From Collinsella aerofaciens (GTDB lineage: Bacteria; Actinomycetota; Coriobacteriia; Coriobacteriales; Coriobacteriaceae): DNA of 37,565 nt. A program made the translations under genes and the position numbers. This document shows, piece after piece, positions 24,142 to 32,303 of the stretch (the stretch's first letter is position 1; each line of letters opens with the position of its first letter). The stretch covers positions 1-37,565 of the forward strand of contig NZ_JADNJQ010000002.1 of the NCBI RefSeq assembly GCF_015555045.1. The letters are read 5' to 3'. The notes under the pieces are model-generated. The model was not told the origin of the DNA. It made no database searches and worked only from the letters and a program-made list of their open reading frames with translations.

Positions 24142-25899
24142 CTACAGCTGCCAGGCAGCCGCTTCCTTTTGCAGCGCTACCATGCGGGCGAATTCTCCAC
24201 CTGCCGCCTTGAGCTGCGCCGGGGTGCCCTGTTCGGCAACCACTCCATCCTTGAGCACAACGATTTTGTCGGCATTTTCCACCGTACGCATACGGTGGGC
24301 AATAACGATAACCGTCTTACCTGCAAGCAGACGGGAGAGCGCCTGCTGTACCACGGTCTCGTTCTCCACATCCAAGCTCGCCGTCGCCTCGTCCAACAGC
24401 ACGATAGGCGCGTCTTTGAGCAGCGCACGGGCGATAGAGATGCGCTGGCGCTCGCCGCCGGACAGCTTGGAGCCGTTCTCGCCGATCATGGTGTCGTAGC
24501 CCTGCGGCATGCGGCTCACAAACTCGTCACAGTTGGCGGCACGCGCGGCCGCAAGCACTTCCTCATCGGTGGCATCACGACGCCCGAGGCGGATGTTTCC
24601 CATCACCGTGTCGTCAAATAGCAGCACGTCTTGGAACACAATGGCGTAGTCGCGCAGCAGCACCTCGGGATCCACACCCGCAACATCCACACCGCCCACG
24701 GTAACCTTGCCCGCAGTGGCATCCCAAAAGCGCGCGGCTAGGCGGCTCACCGTAGACTTACCGGAACCCGAAGGACCGACCAGTGCCGTGACCTCGCCTT
24801 CCTTGGCGGTAAAGCTCACATCGGTAAGAACTTTCTCGCCGGCGCGTCCGTCCTCGCCCGCACCATAGCCAAATGCCACGTGATCGAACACCACATCGTG
24901 ACCCGCGGGCTCAAATTTCTCGCTGCCCCGCGCCACAGGCTCTTCCATGATGGAACGCATGCGCTTGGCAGACGACTCGGCGACAAACAGCTCAGACATT
25001 AACATTAACGCCTGGTCAAAGGGCGCATAGATACGGCTCACCATAAGCAGGAAGGCAAACATCACCAAAAAGTCGACCTGCCCGGAGGCGACCATCGCAG
25101 CACCCGTGACCAGCGTGGTGGCAATGCCCAGACGCAGAATGGCAAAGGCGGAGTTGACCAAAAGCCCGTTAGCGAGCTCGCCCTTGGTGGTCTCGCGCTC
25201 CTCGGCATCAATCACGGCGTTGAGTCCCTCAAGATAATGGGCCTCCTGGTTGGTGGCGCGGATCTCGCGAACGCAGTCGAGCGTCTCTTGAATCGCCTCG
25301 GTAACCTTGACCTTCTCGGCACGCACGCGATCGAACACCGGAGTCATGGGGGCGCGTGTTAGATACAGCACGGCAAAGGCCACGGGAACGCTCCAAAACG
25401 CCGCGATCGCCAGCTGCCAGCAAAAGAACAGCGACGCCACGAACACAATGGCGCTTGCGATGATGGCGCCCCAAAGCTCTCCCAGCACGTGGCTGTAGGC
25501 GTGCTCCATGGCCTGGACGTCACCCATGATGGTCTCGGTTAAATCGGCCAGATCACGACGACCAAAAAACGACAGCGGCAGTTTGCGCAAGCGCTCGGCG
25601 ATCTCCATACGCTGCTTGCCGCACTCCTCGTAAAAGATGCAGTAGGTGTAGTAATACTGCTGCCAGTTAGAGGCAAAGAGCAACACGAAAAAGACCAGGA
25701 GGCCGCCCACGATCGGCAGGGCATCCGGCAGGTCAGCCCCGCTGGTGAGATGCTCGACAAAGCCGGCCATGACCAGGAATAAAAAGCTCATGCCGGCCAT
25801 GGTAATGAGATTGGTGAGCGTGGTCCAGAAAATGCCGCGTTTTACGCCGGCGACGCCTTTATCGGATAGGAAATACTTCTTTTGGAATGAGGCGAACAT
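24142..25899 (-). CDS. ABC exporter half-transporter (membrane and ATPase domains), second subunit
   Basis: 585 residues with six predicted membrane helices (about 20-310), then a nucleotide-binding domain with Walker A GPSGSGKST (near 373), signature LSGGERQRIS (near 482) and Walker B IVLLDEATASLD (near 506). It is one half of a heterodimeric exporter with the gene directly upstream: the start ATG abuts its stop (TAA-ATG). Related pairs export drugs, lipids or peptides, and in some bacteria import siderophores; nothing in the sequence decides. The catalytic Glu of the Walker B is present. Confidence 0.95.
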   Translation of the reverse strand: MFASFQKKYFLSDKGVAGVKRGIFWTTLTNLITMAGMSFLFLVMAGFVEHLTSGADLPDALPIVGGLLVFFVLLFASNWQQYYYTYCIFYEECGKQRMEIAERLRKLPLSFFGRRDLADLTETIMGDVQAMEHAYSHVLGELWGAIIASAIVFVASLFFCWQLAIAAFWSVPVAFAVLYLTRAPMTPVFDRVRAEKVKVTEAIQETLDCVREIRATNQEAHYLEGLNAVIDAEERETTKGELANGLLVNSAFAILRLGIATTLVTGAAMVASGQVDFLVMFAFLLMVSRIYAPFDQALMLMSELFVAESSAKRMRSIMEEPVARGSEKFEPAGHDVVFDHVAFGYGAGEDGRAGEKVLTDVSFTAKEGEVTALVGPSGSGKSTVSRLAARFWDATAGKVTVGGVDVAGVDPEVLLRDYAIVFQDVLLFDDTVMGNIRLGRRDATDEEVLAAARAANCDEFVSRMPQGYDTMIGENGSKLSGGERQRISIARALLKDAPIVLLDEATASLDVENETVVQQALSRLLAGKTVIVIAHRMRTVENADKIVVLKDGVVAEQGTPAQLKAAGGEFARMVALQKEAAAWQL

Positions 25900-27726
25900 T
25901 TAGGCCTCGCCTCCCTTCGTGACGGCGGCATCCGCGGTCGCTGCAGTGATTTTCCAGCTCGCGGCCTGTTCGTATTCGGCCCACATCTTCGCATACAGAC
26001 CCTCTTGGGACAGCAGCTCGGCATGGGTACCCGACTCCTGCACGCTGCCCTGGTTGAGCACCACGATTTGGTCTGCGCCCACTACAGTCGAGAGTCGGTG
26101 CGCGATCATAATGACCGTGCGACCCGCCGCCAGCTTGCTAAAGGCGCGCTGGATGAGCGCCTCGTTCTCGGGATCGGCAAACGCCGTGGCCTCGTCGAGC
26201 ACCACGATAGGCGCGTCTTTAAGGATCGCGCGGGCGAGCGCCACGCGCTGGACCTCGCCGCCCGAAAGATATGCTCCGCCGGCGCCGAGCATGGTGCTGA
26301 TGCCCTGTGGGAGCTTGGCCACAATGTCGTCGCACTGAGCTGCGGAGAGGGCCGCACGCACTTCGTCGTCAGTGGCCGTAGGCTTGGAGGCGCGCACGTT
26401 ATCGGCAAGTGTTTGCCGGAACAGCTGGTTGGTCTGGAACACGAAGGCGACCTGGTCCATAAGCTCGTGCGGATCCATATCGCGAACGTCCACACCGCCT
26501 ACGAGCACTCGGCCCGAGGAAACATCCCAAAAACGAGGGATCAGGCTTGCGCAGGTTGACTTACCGCCACCCGAGGGACCCACCAGGGCGAGGGCGCTAC
26601 CCGCGGAAACGCTAAAACTCACATGACTGACAGCAGGTGCTTCGGCACCCTCGTAGGTAAAACTCACGTCCTCAAATCGCACGTCGCCACCGGCAGGGTG
26701 CTTGGGTTGGGCGGGCACGGAGAGCTGCTTGGAATCCATGACGCTTCGAATACGAGCCAGCGAATCGGCACTCATCTGAGAGGCCTCGCCCACAAACATG
26801 AGCTTGGTCATGGCCGTCGGCACCACGGCCGAAAAAATCGCGTAAAACGTGAAGTTGGCCATAAAATGCGCGAAGTCCGTCTCGCCCGGCGCCAACAGCA
26901 ACGCCACGGGCAGCAGGAATGCCACAAGACCATTGAGCGCGGTAAGGTTGAGCACCTGCGGACCTCGGCAGAACGTGCCCGCATAGTTTTGCGCCATGTC
27001 GGCATATTCGGCGATCGCATCGTGGAAGGCCTTAAAGGAGTAGACCGTCTGCTGAAACACCTTGACCACGGGGATGCCTCGTACGTATTCGGTGCCGGTC
27101 TTGTTCATCTTGACCAGCGCTCCCATGTAGGCCTTCATGAACTCGGCGCCTTTGCCGCTCATCATGGTGGCCATGGCGCCAAACGAAATGGCCACCGAGA
27201 TGAGGCATGCCGCGCCCAAGCGCCAATCGAGGGCGAAAAGCAGCACGAGCAAGCCCACGACCATGGCGACGGCGCCTGCGATATCGGGCAGCATGTGTGC
27301 GAGCAAAGTCTCGGTGGAGGCGGCACACCCGTCTACAATGCGGCGCAGCTCGCCGGTGGCATGCGTGTCGAAGTAGCCGAGCGGCAACTTAAGCAGGTGC
27401 TCGCTCGTAGCCTTACGGATATTGGACGCGCAGCGAAACGCGGACAGATGCGTGCACATGAGCCCCACGAAATAAGTTACGATGCTTGCCAGCGCAAACC
27501 CCACGGCCCACCAGCCATACATCGCGATGTCGCAGGCTTCGCTCCAGTTAGGTGCCACGGCGATCAGGTCGCGAGCGACAAGCCAAATGCACACGTACGG
27601 GCCAAAGCTCAGCAGCTGCGAGAGCGCCGAGAGCGCCATGCCCAAATACGTTAGGAATTTACGGTCACCGGCATACGCGAGCAACTCGCCGATGCCTCCA
27701 CCTTCCCTTTTTGATCCCTTTGCCAT
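25900..27726 (-). CDS. ABC exporter half-transporter (membrane and ATPase domains), first subunit
   Basis: 608 residues: six membrane helices (about 30-310) and a nucleotide-binding domain with Walker A GPSGGGKST, signature LSGGEVQRVAL and Walker B IVVLDEATAFAD. The start is the ATG at 27726 preceded by AGAAAGGA; the longer open frame to 27789 has no ribosome binding site. Together with the abutting second gene it forms a heterodimer. The pair is divergent from an AraC-family regulator 114 bases away, which likely controls it; the AraC-plus-two-exporters arrangement recalls YbtA/YbtPQ of yersiniabactin uptake, but that analogy is only architectural. Confidence 0.95.
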   Translation of the reverse strand: MAKGSKREGGGIGELLAYAGDRKFLTYLGMALSALSQLLSFGPYVCIWLVARDLIAVAPNWSEACDIAMYGWWAVGFALASIVTYFVGLMCTHLSAFRCASNIRKATSEHLLKLPLGYFDTHATGELRRIVDGCAASTETLLAHMLPDIAGAVAMVVGLLVLLFALDWRLGAACLISVAISFGAMATMMSGKGAEFMKAYMGALVKMNKTGTEYVRGIPVVKVFQQTVYSFKAFHDAIAEYADMAQNYAGTFCRGPQVLNLTALNGLVAFLLPVALLLAPGETDFAHFMANFTFYAIFSAVVPTAMTKLMFVGEASQMSADSLARIRSVMDSKQLSVPAQPKHPAGGDVRFEDVSFTYEGAEAPAVSHVSFSVSAGSALALVGPSGGGKSTCASLIPRFWDVSSGRVLVGGVDVRDMDPHELMDQVAFVFQTNQLFRQTLADNVRASKPTATDDEVRAALSAAQCDDIVAKLPQGISTMLGAGGAYLSGGEVQRVALARAILKDAPIVVLDEATAFADPENEALIQRAFSKLAAGRTVIMIAHRLSTVVGADQIVVLNQGSVQESGTHAELLSQEGLYAKMWAEYEQAASWKITAATADAAVTKGGEA

Positions 27727-27840
27727 GAGATTCCTTTCTAACGGCTTGAGAGTTAACCGTAATGAACTTATCATTGATGTGTTAGCCATGGCTCACAATC
27801 AAGCCAGGCGTGGACGTTTCTGCAAAGGAAAGGGACGCTT

Positions 27841-28845
27841 TTGCAAATACGGCGGGCAGCGACCGACATAACCGAGCTCTACGCACCACAGTTTGAGCAG
27901 TTTGGCCTGGAGCTTTCCGGCAAGGGCGCTGTCTTTACCGGCGAGGTGGCAAACGACCGGGCGCACGGCCGCGCATGGATCATGCCTCTCTCCCCTGTCT
28001 GCATCGTCATGGAGCATTTCATCACCCCGACGCACGATATGTACCTGGCCGAATACACGCCCGAGCCATACGCCTGCGTGAGCGAGGTCAGCGCGCCCAC
28101 ACTTACATGCATGCCCGAGGCTGGCATAACGCCCGCGAACCTTAAACCATTGCATGGACCGTGGCCAAACAATGCCGTTTGCAGCTTTATCCAAGATAGC
28201 TGTGGCGAGGAATTAAGCCCGCTGTTTGCGGGGGAGCTTTATCACTCGCGCTCGGTGCTCTTTTTGCCTGGATATTTTGACGAACTGGAGCACCGCTATC
28301 CCACCGAGTTCGCGGGAATCTTTGAGGCGTTTGCCGAGCCATGGCACGAGGAAGCGACGTCTGCCATCTGCCACACGCTGCGCCGGATTAACGAGGAACG
28401 TGCCCGCACCGTAGGCGGACACGTCTATATGCAGGGCATCGTGGAGACCATGGTCGCGGAGCTCGCCTGTTCGCGAGCGGCCCACAAGCAGGCGCGGCAG
28501 GCGGCAGACACACGCGTCAGCATAACCATTGCCGAAGAAGCAACGGCAATGATTGAGCGCGCGCTCGACACAGGCAGGCGTATGGGTATCAACGAGGTGG
28601 CCGAGAGGCTCTACACAAGCCGATCCAAGCTGTGTGCCACCTTTAAGGCCCAAACTGGCGAGTCCCTGGGCGCCTACATTCGCAGACGCCGTATGGAGCG
28701 AGCACAGGACCTTTTGGCCGATAGCGCGCTCACGATAGCGCAGGTGGCAGAGCGTCTAGGCTACCCTCAGCAGGCCGCCTTCACCCAAGCCTACAAACAA
28801 TACACCGGCATGACACCCACGGCCTGGCGAAGCAAGCATCGCTAG
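27841..28845 (+). CDS. AraC-family transcription regulator
   Basis: 334 residues. The C-terminal 100 residues carry the two helix-turn-helices of AraC proteins: INEVAERLYTSRSKLCATFKAQTGESLGAYI followed by RMERAQDLL and LTIAQVAERLGYPQQAAFTQAYKQYTGMTPTAWR. The N-terminal 200 residues, with no recognised ligand domain, presumably sense a signal. The start is taken as TTG at 27841, which follows AAAGGGA at five bases; an internal ATG near 27982 would lose conserved-looking sequence. Divergent from the ABC exporter operon, and probably its regulator. Confidence 0.85.
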   Translation: MQIRRAATDITELYAPQFEQFGLELSGKGAVFTGEVANDRAHGRAWIMPLSPVCIVMEHFITPTHDMYLAEYTPEPYACVSEVSAPTLTCMPEAGITPANLKPLHGPWPNNAVCSFIQDSCGEELSPLFAGELYHSRSVLFLPGYFDELEHRYPTEFAGIFEAFAEPWHEEATSAICHTLRRINEERARTVGGHVYMQGIVETMVAELACSRAAHKQARQAADTRVSITIAEEATAMIERALDTGRRMGINEVAERLYTSRSKLCATFKAQTGESLGAYIRRRRMERAQDLLADSALTIAQVAERLGYPQQAAFTQAYKQYTGMTPTAWRSKHR

Positions 28846-28909
28846 GGCCCAAGCTCCCTGGCCGTAACGGAGCGATTAATTAGCCGCCGCCCGTCAGCTC
28901 ACCCAGGAT

Positions 28910-30274
28910 CTAAACGTCAAGATGCGCACAATCAAGCGCCTTTTTGATAAGAGGGACAGATCGATCAGCCAAATACAACGGAATGTTGAGCACCCCGTCG
29001 TCGAGCTTTAGGTTCTTAAGTGAGTAGCGGACCCTCAATGGAGTCGTCTCCGCATGCTTGTCGGCATAGTACTTAAGGCTCTTGGAATGAACGACCTCTC
29101 CCGATTTGACCTCGACGGGAACGATTTCGTTTCCGACTTGAATCAAAAAATCGACTTCGTGCTTCGGCTTCTCGTTTGTCCAATAACGCGGAGCAGCATC
29201 TAACTGTGAAAGTAATGCCTGAAGCACATAGTTCTCGGCGAACGAACCTTTGAACTCCGAAAATAGCGCATCCGAGATGGCAAAAGCGGACGCATCCAGC
29301 CTTGCCATGCGGCGCAGCAAGCCGACATCAAGACAGTAGACTTTAAATGCCTTGAGGTCATCGTACGCAGAGAGCGGCACACCACCGGCAGCATTAAGGC
29401 GAACCGCCGTGATGAGCCCAGCATCGGCAAGCCATTCCAGAGCATCCTCGTATTCTCGAGCACGAGCCCCCTCGCGTACCGCACCCCAAACGAACTTTTT
29501 GTTCTCGCGCGCCAACTGAGCTGGAATCGAGTTCCATATTTGCGAAAGCTTGGCGAACTGCGCACGGCCACCATGCTTGGCAAAATCGCGCTCGTAGGAA
29601 TCCAAGAGATCAGACAACACCTTATCGACCTGAACGATATCGCCCGTCTCCGCCCACCGGCCAAGAGCCTCTGGCATGCCGCCGCATGCAAAATAACGAC
29701 GAAGATGCTCGACGAGACGGACATGGAAGAAATCGGGCACTGTCTCGATCTGATCCAGGCCGCCAAGGTATTCGTCGTAGTTTGCAGCGCCCTCGGCTTT
29801 CAGAAACTCGGAAAAGCTCATGGGGCGCATCTCCATGAACTCGACCTTTCCCACCGGAAAAGCGCTGGTCTCACGGGACAAGCGAACGCCCAACAAAGAC
29901 CCTGCGCATGCGACGTGATACTCGGGGGCCTCGTCACAGAAGTATTTAAGGGCGCCGACTGCAGAAGGACAATCCTGGATCTCATCAATAATAAGCAGCG
30001 TCTCGCCAGGATCGATAGGCTGTCCAAGTGCCAGGGAAAGATTTGAGATGATCCGTCGAGGATCGCGCGTACCTTCGAAAAACTGAGCGTACTCGCTCTG
30101 TACCCCAGGTGACGGCTCCTCGAGCGTCAGATACACAAAATTGAGGTACGAGGTTCGGCCGAACTCCTTAAGCGCCCACGTCTTTCCAACCTGGCGCGCC
30201 CCCTTAAGGATAAGCGGCTTACGATATTCTGACGCTTTCCAAGCGTTAAGCTTGGCAATGATATCTCGCTGCAT
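28910..30274 (-). CDS. AAA+ ATPase with DUF4143 C-terminal domain
   Basis: 454 residues of the common family of DUF4143 ATPases. Walker A is LKGARQVGKTWAL (near 22-34), Walker B TLLIIDEIQDC (near 92-102). The C-terminal DUF4143 part ends in a restriction-nuclease-like motif HEVDFLIQVGNEIVPVEVKSGE (near 386), the D...E.K pattern of PD-(D/E)XK enzymes. The family's cellular role is unclear; some members are proposed to be in defence or mobile loci. GGGAGG lies seven bases before ATG. The upstream region is a 75-nt palindrome, so regulation through structure or a dimeric repressor is plausible. No partner gene is adjacent. Confidence 0.92.
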   Translation of the reverse strand: MQRDIIAKLNAWKASEYRKPLILKGARQVGKTWALKEFGRTSYLNFVYLTLEEPSPGVQSEYAQFFEGTRDPRRIISNLSLALGQPIDPGETLLIIDEIQDCPSAVGALKYFCDEAPEYHVACAGSLLGVRLSRETSAFPVGKVEFMEMRPMSFSEFLKAEGAANYDEYLGGLDQIETVPDFFHVRLVEHLRRYFACGGMPEALGRWAETGDIVQVDKVLSDLLDSYERDFAKHGGRAQFAKLSQIWNSIPAQLARENKKFVWGAVREGARAREYEDALEWLADAGLITAVRLNAAGGVPLSAYDDLKAFKVYCLDVGLLRRMARLDASAFAISDALFSEFKGSFAENYVLQALLSQLDAAPRYWTNEKPKHEVDFLIQVGNEIVPVEVKSGEVVHSKSLKYYADKHAETTPLRVRYSLKNLKLDDGVLNIPLYLADRSVPLIKKALDCAHLDV

Positions 30275-30293
30275 GACCGAACCTCCCGCAAAG

Positions 30294-30368
30294 AAACTTC
30301 CGTAAACGTGATATTTCCCACATTTTACCCTAGGTAAAACGTGACATTTATCACATTTACGGAAGTTT
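30294..30368. repeat. Near-perfect 75-nt palindrome upstream of the AAA ATPase
   Basis: The sequence reads almost the same on both strands: ends AAACTTCCGTAAA and TTTACGGAAGTTT, then GTGATA/TATCAC, and inner TTTTACC/GGTAAAA around a three-base centre. I count about 6 mismatches in 37 possible pairs. On the minus strand a TAAAAT could serve as -10 box inside it. It may be an operator for a dimeric regulator or a transcribed hairpin. Confidence 0.75.
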
Positions 30369-30400
30369 TAAGCTCATTTCGCCACACTTTCATCACATTC

Positions 30401-30431
30401 AAAAGACGGAGGCGCATTTTGCGCCTCCGTC
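30401..30431 (-). terminator. Terminator of the gatCAB operon
   Basis: GACGGAGGCGC (30405-30415) and GCGCCTCCGTC (30421-30431) pair perfectly around five bases; on the minus strand TTTT follows at once. It lies about 190 bases after the gatB stop, so element B would be included in the gatCAB transcript's 3' end. Confidence 0.85.
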
Positions 30432-30477
30432 ACCATCTTTCCCATCAGCCCACCTGACCCGAACGGCCGAGTCGTCT

Positions 30478-30620
30478 GGCCGGGGAAGCCCCGAGTCGCC
30501 GGGGTGTTTGCTCCAAATGAGTTCCGCATGCAAAGAAGGCCACTAAATGTGGCCTTCGTCTTGCATAGGACTGTTTGAAATTTGGAGGAAACACCCCGGC
30601 GACTCGGGGCTTCCCCGGCC
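30478..30620 (-). repeat. Long hairpin element B: 32-bp perfect outer stem around a conserved core
   Basis: Arms at 30478-30509 and 30589-30620 pair perfectly over 32 bases, unrelated in sequence to the arms of element A. A further 8-bp pairing (CTCCAAAT/ATTTGGAG) lies just inside. Read on the minus strand, the interior holds AACAGTCCT, then GAAGGCCAC-ATTTA-GTGGCCTTC, then TGCGGAACTC, the same core as element A. It starts six bases after the gatB stop codon. The outer arm length (32) and position after a stop codon are shared with element A. Confidence 0.85.
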
Positions 30621-30626
30621 TCGCAG

Positions 30627-32303
30627 CTACGAGAGCGACGTTCTCAGCAACTCGTTGAAGAGCTTCGGGTTGCCCTTGCCGCGGCTCGCCTTCATGCACT
30701 GGCCTACCAAAAAGCCGATGACCTTCTGGTTGCCGTCACGATACTGCTGTGCCTGATCGGCACAGTTAGCCAGCACCTCGTCCACGATCGGCTGCAGCGC
30801 GCCGGCATCGCTCACCTGACGCATACCGCGCTCGTCGACGATCTTGTTGGGGTCGTCGCCGGTCTGGGCCATGGCCTCAAAGACCTCGTGAGCCTGGTTG
30901 GAGCTGATGGCATCGGTCGCCAGCAGCTTGGCGAGTGCCGCCACCTGAGCCGGCGCGATGCCGGACTCGGTCAGCGACACACCCGCGCCCTTAAGGTAGG
31001 CAATCATCTCGTTCACCAGCAGGTTTGCGACCGTCTGGGCCTCCTTGCCAGCCATACCGGCAGCGGCAGCCTCAAAGAACTCGGCAAACTCCGGGTCGCC
31101 GGCGATCTGCTCGGCATCGGCCGCCTTAATGCCAAAGTCGGCCTCAAAACGGGCGCGCTTAGCATCGGGCAGCTCGGGGATCTCGCCACGGCAGCGGTCG
31201 ATGAACTCATCGTCCAGATCGAACGGCGCCAGATCGGGATCGGGGAACAGACGATAGTCGTCGGCCGTCTCCTTGACGCGCATGACCACGGTGCGCTTGC
31301 GGCTGGGCTCCCAGTGACGGGTCTCCTGGTAGATAATGCCGCCCTCCTCGAGCACCTCGGCCTGGCGGCAGATCTCGTAGGCAAGGCCGTCATGCAGGCT
31401 CTTAAACGAGTTGAGGTTCTTGAGCTCGGTCTTGGTGCCCAGCTTGGTCTCGCCGCGGCGTCGCAGCGACACGTTGCCGTCGCAGCGCATGGAACCTTTC
31501 TCCATGGAGCAATCGGAAATGCCCAGCGTCACAAAGATGCGACGGAGCTTCTCCATAAACAGGCGGGCCTCCTCGGGCGTGCGCAAGTCGGGCTCAGTCA
31601 CGAGCTCAATCAAAGGCGTGCCGCAGCGGTTGTAGTCGACGAGCGACTCGGCCGCGGCGGTAATGCGGCCCTCGGCACCGCCCACGTGCACCATCTTGGC
31701 GGCGTCCTCCTCCATGTGGATGCGAAGGATACGGATGGGCACCGTGTAGGAACCGTCCTCGCGACGCTCGGGCATCTGCAGGTTGGACGCGTCATAGCTG
31801 GCCAGATGGCCGGCGCGCTGGTTGCCCTCGCGCATGGTCGACGTCATGGACGTGGACAGGCCCTCGGCGTTGGCCGAGGCGCTCGCCAGGCTCTGGGCCT
31901 CGGCCTCGCCAAATGCGCAGTCGGGGCGCTCGGCGGCACCGCGACCGGTCACGTCCAGGTCCAGGTGACCGTACATGGCAAAGGCGACCGGGCCCTGCGT
32001 GGTCTGGAAGTTCTTGGCCATATCGGGATAGAAGTAGTGCTTGCGGTAGAACATCGAGTGGCGCTGGATCTCGCAGTTGGTGGCGAGACCGGCCTTGACG
32101 ATGCTCTCGATGGCGCGCTTGTTGGGCACCGGCAAGGCGCCGGGCAGGCCCAGGCACACCGGGCACACGTTGGCGTTGGGTTCGTCATCGTGGCTGAGCT
32201 TGCAGTTGCAGAACATCTTGGTATCGAGTGCGGTGAGCTCGGTATGAATCTCCAGGCCGATCACGGCCTCCCAATCCTGCAGGACCTCGGAAAGCTCCTT
32301 CAT
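30627..32303 (-). CDS. gatB: Aspartyl/glutamyl-tRNA(Asn/Gln) amidotransferase subunit B
   Basis: tRNA-binding kinase subunit of GatCAB, which converts mischarged Glu-tRNA(Gln) or Asp-tRNA(Asn). Signature stretches are VIGLEIHTEL, the zinc-binding CNC...NVCPVCLGLPG (near 32-55), RKHYFYPDMAKNFQ, RIHMEEDAAK, and the C-terminal tail domain ending FLVGQCMKASRGKGNP. At 558 residues it is about 80 longer than usual (about 476). Most of the excess is an Ala/Ser-rich insertion between GHLDLDV and RILRIHMEED (about residues 117-186), where ordinary GatB has only a few residues. The start overlaps the gatA stop by one base. Catalytic parts look intact. Confidence 0.97.
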   Translation of the reverse strand: MKELSEVLQDWEAVIGLEIHTELTALDTKMFCNCKLSHDDEPNANVCPVCLGLPGALPVPNKRAIESIVKAGLATNCEIQRHSMFYRKHYFYPDMAKNFQTTQGPVAFAMYGHLDLDVTGRGAAERPDCAFGEAEAQSLASASANAEGLSTSMTSTMREGNQRAGHLASYDASNLQMPERREDGSYTVPIRILRIHMEEDAAKMVHVGGAEGRITAAAESLVDYNRCGTPLIELVTEPDLRTPEEARLFMEKLRRIFVTLGISDCSMEKGSMRCDGNVSLRRRGETKLGTKTELKNLNSFKSLHDGLAYEICRQAEVLEEGGIIYQETRHWEPSRKRTVVMRVKETADDYRLFPDPDLAPFDLDDEFIDRCRGEIPELPDAKRARFEADFGIKAADAEQIAGDPEFAEFFEAAAAGMAGKEAQTVANLLVNEMIAYLKGAGVSLTESGIAPAQVAALAKLLATDAISSNQAHEVFEAMAQTGDDPNKIVDERGMRQVSDAGALQPIVDEVLANCADQAQQYRDGNQKVIGFLVGQCMKASRGKGNPKLFNELLRTSLS

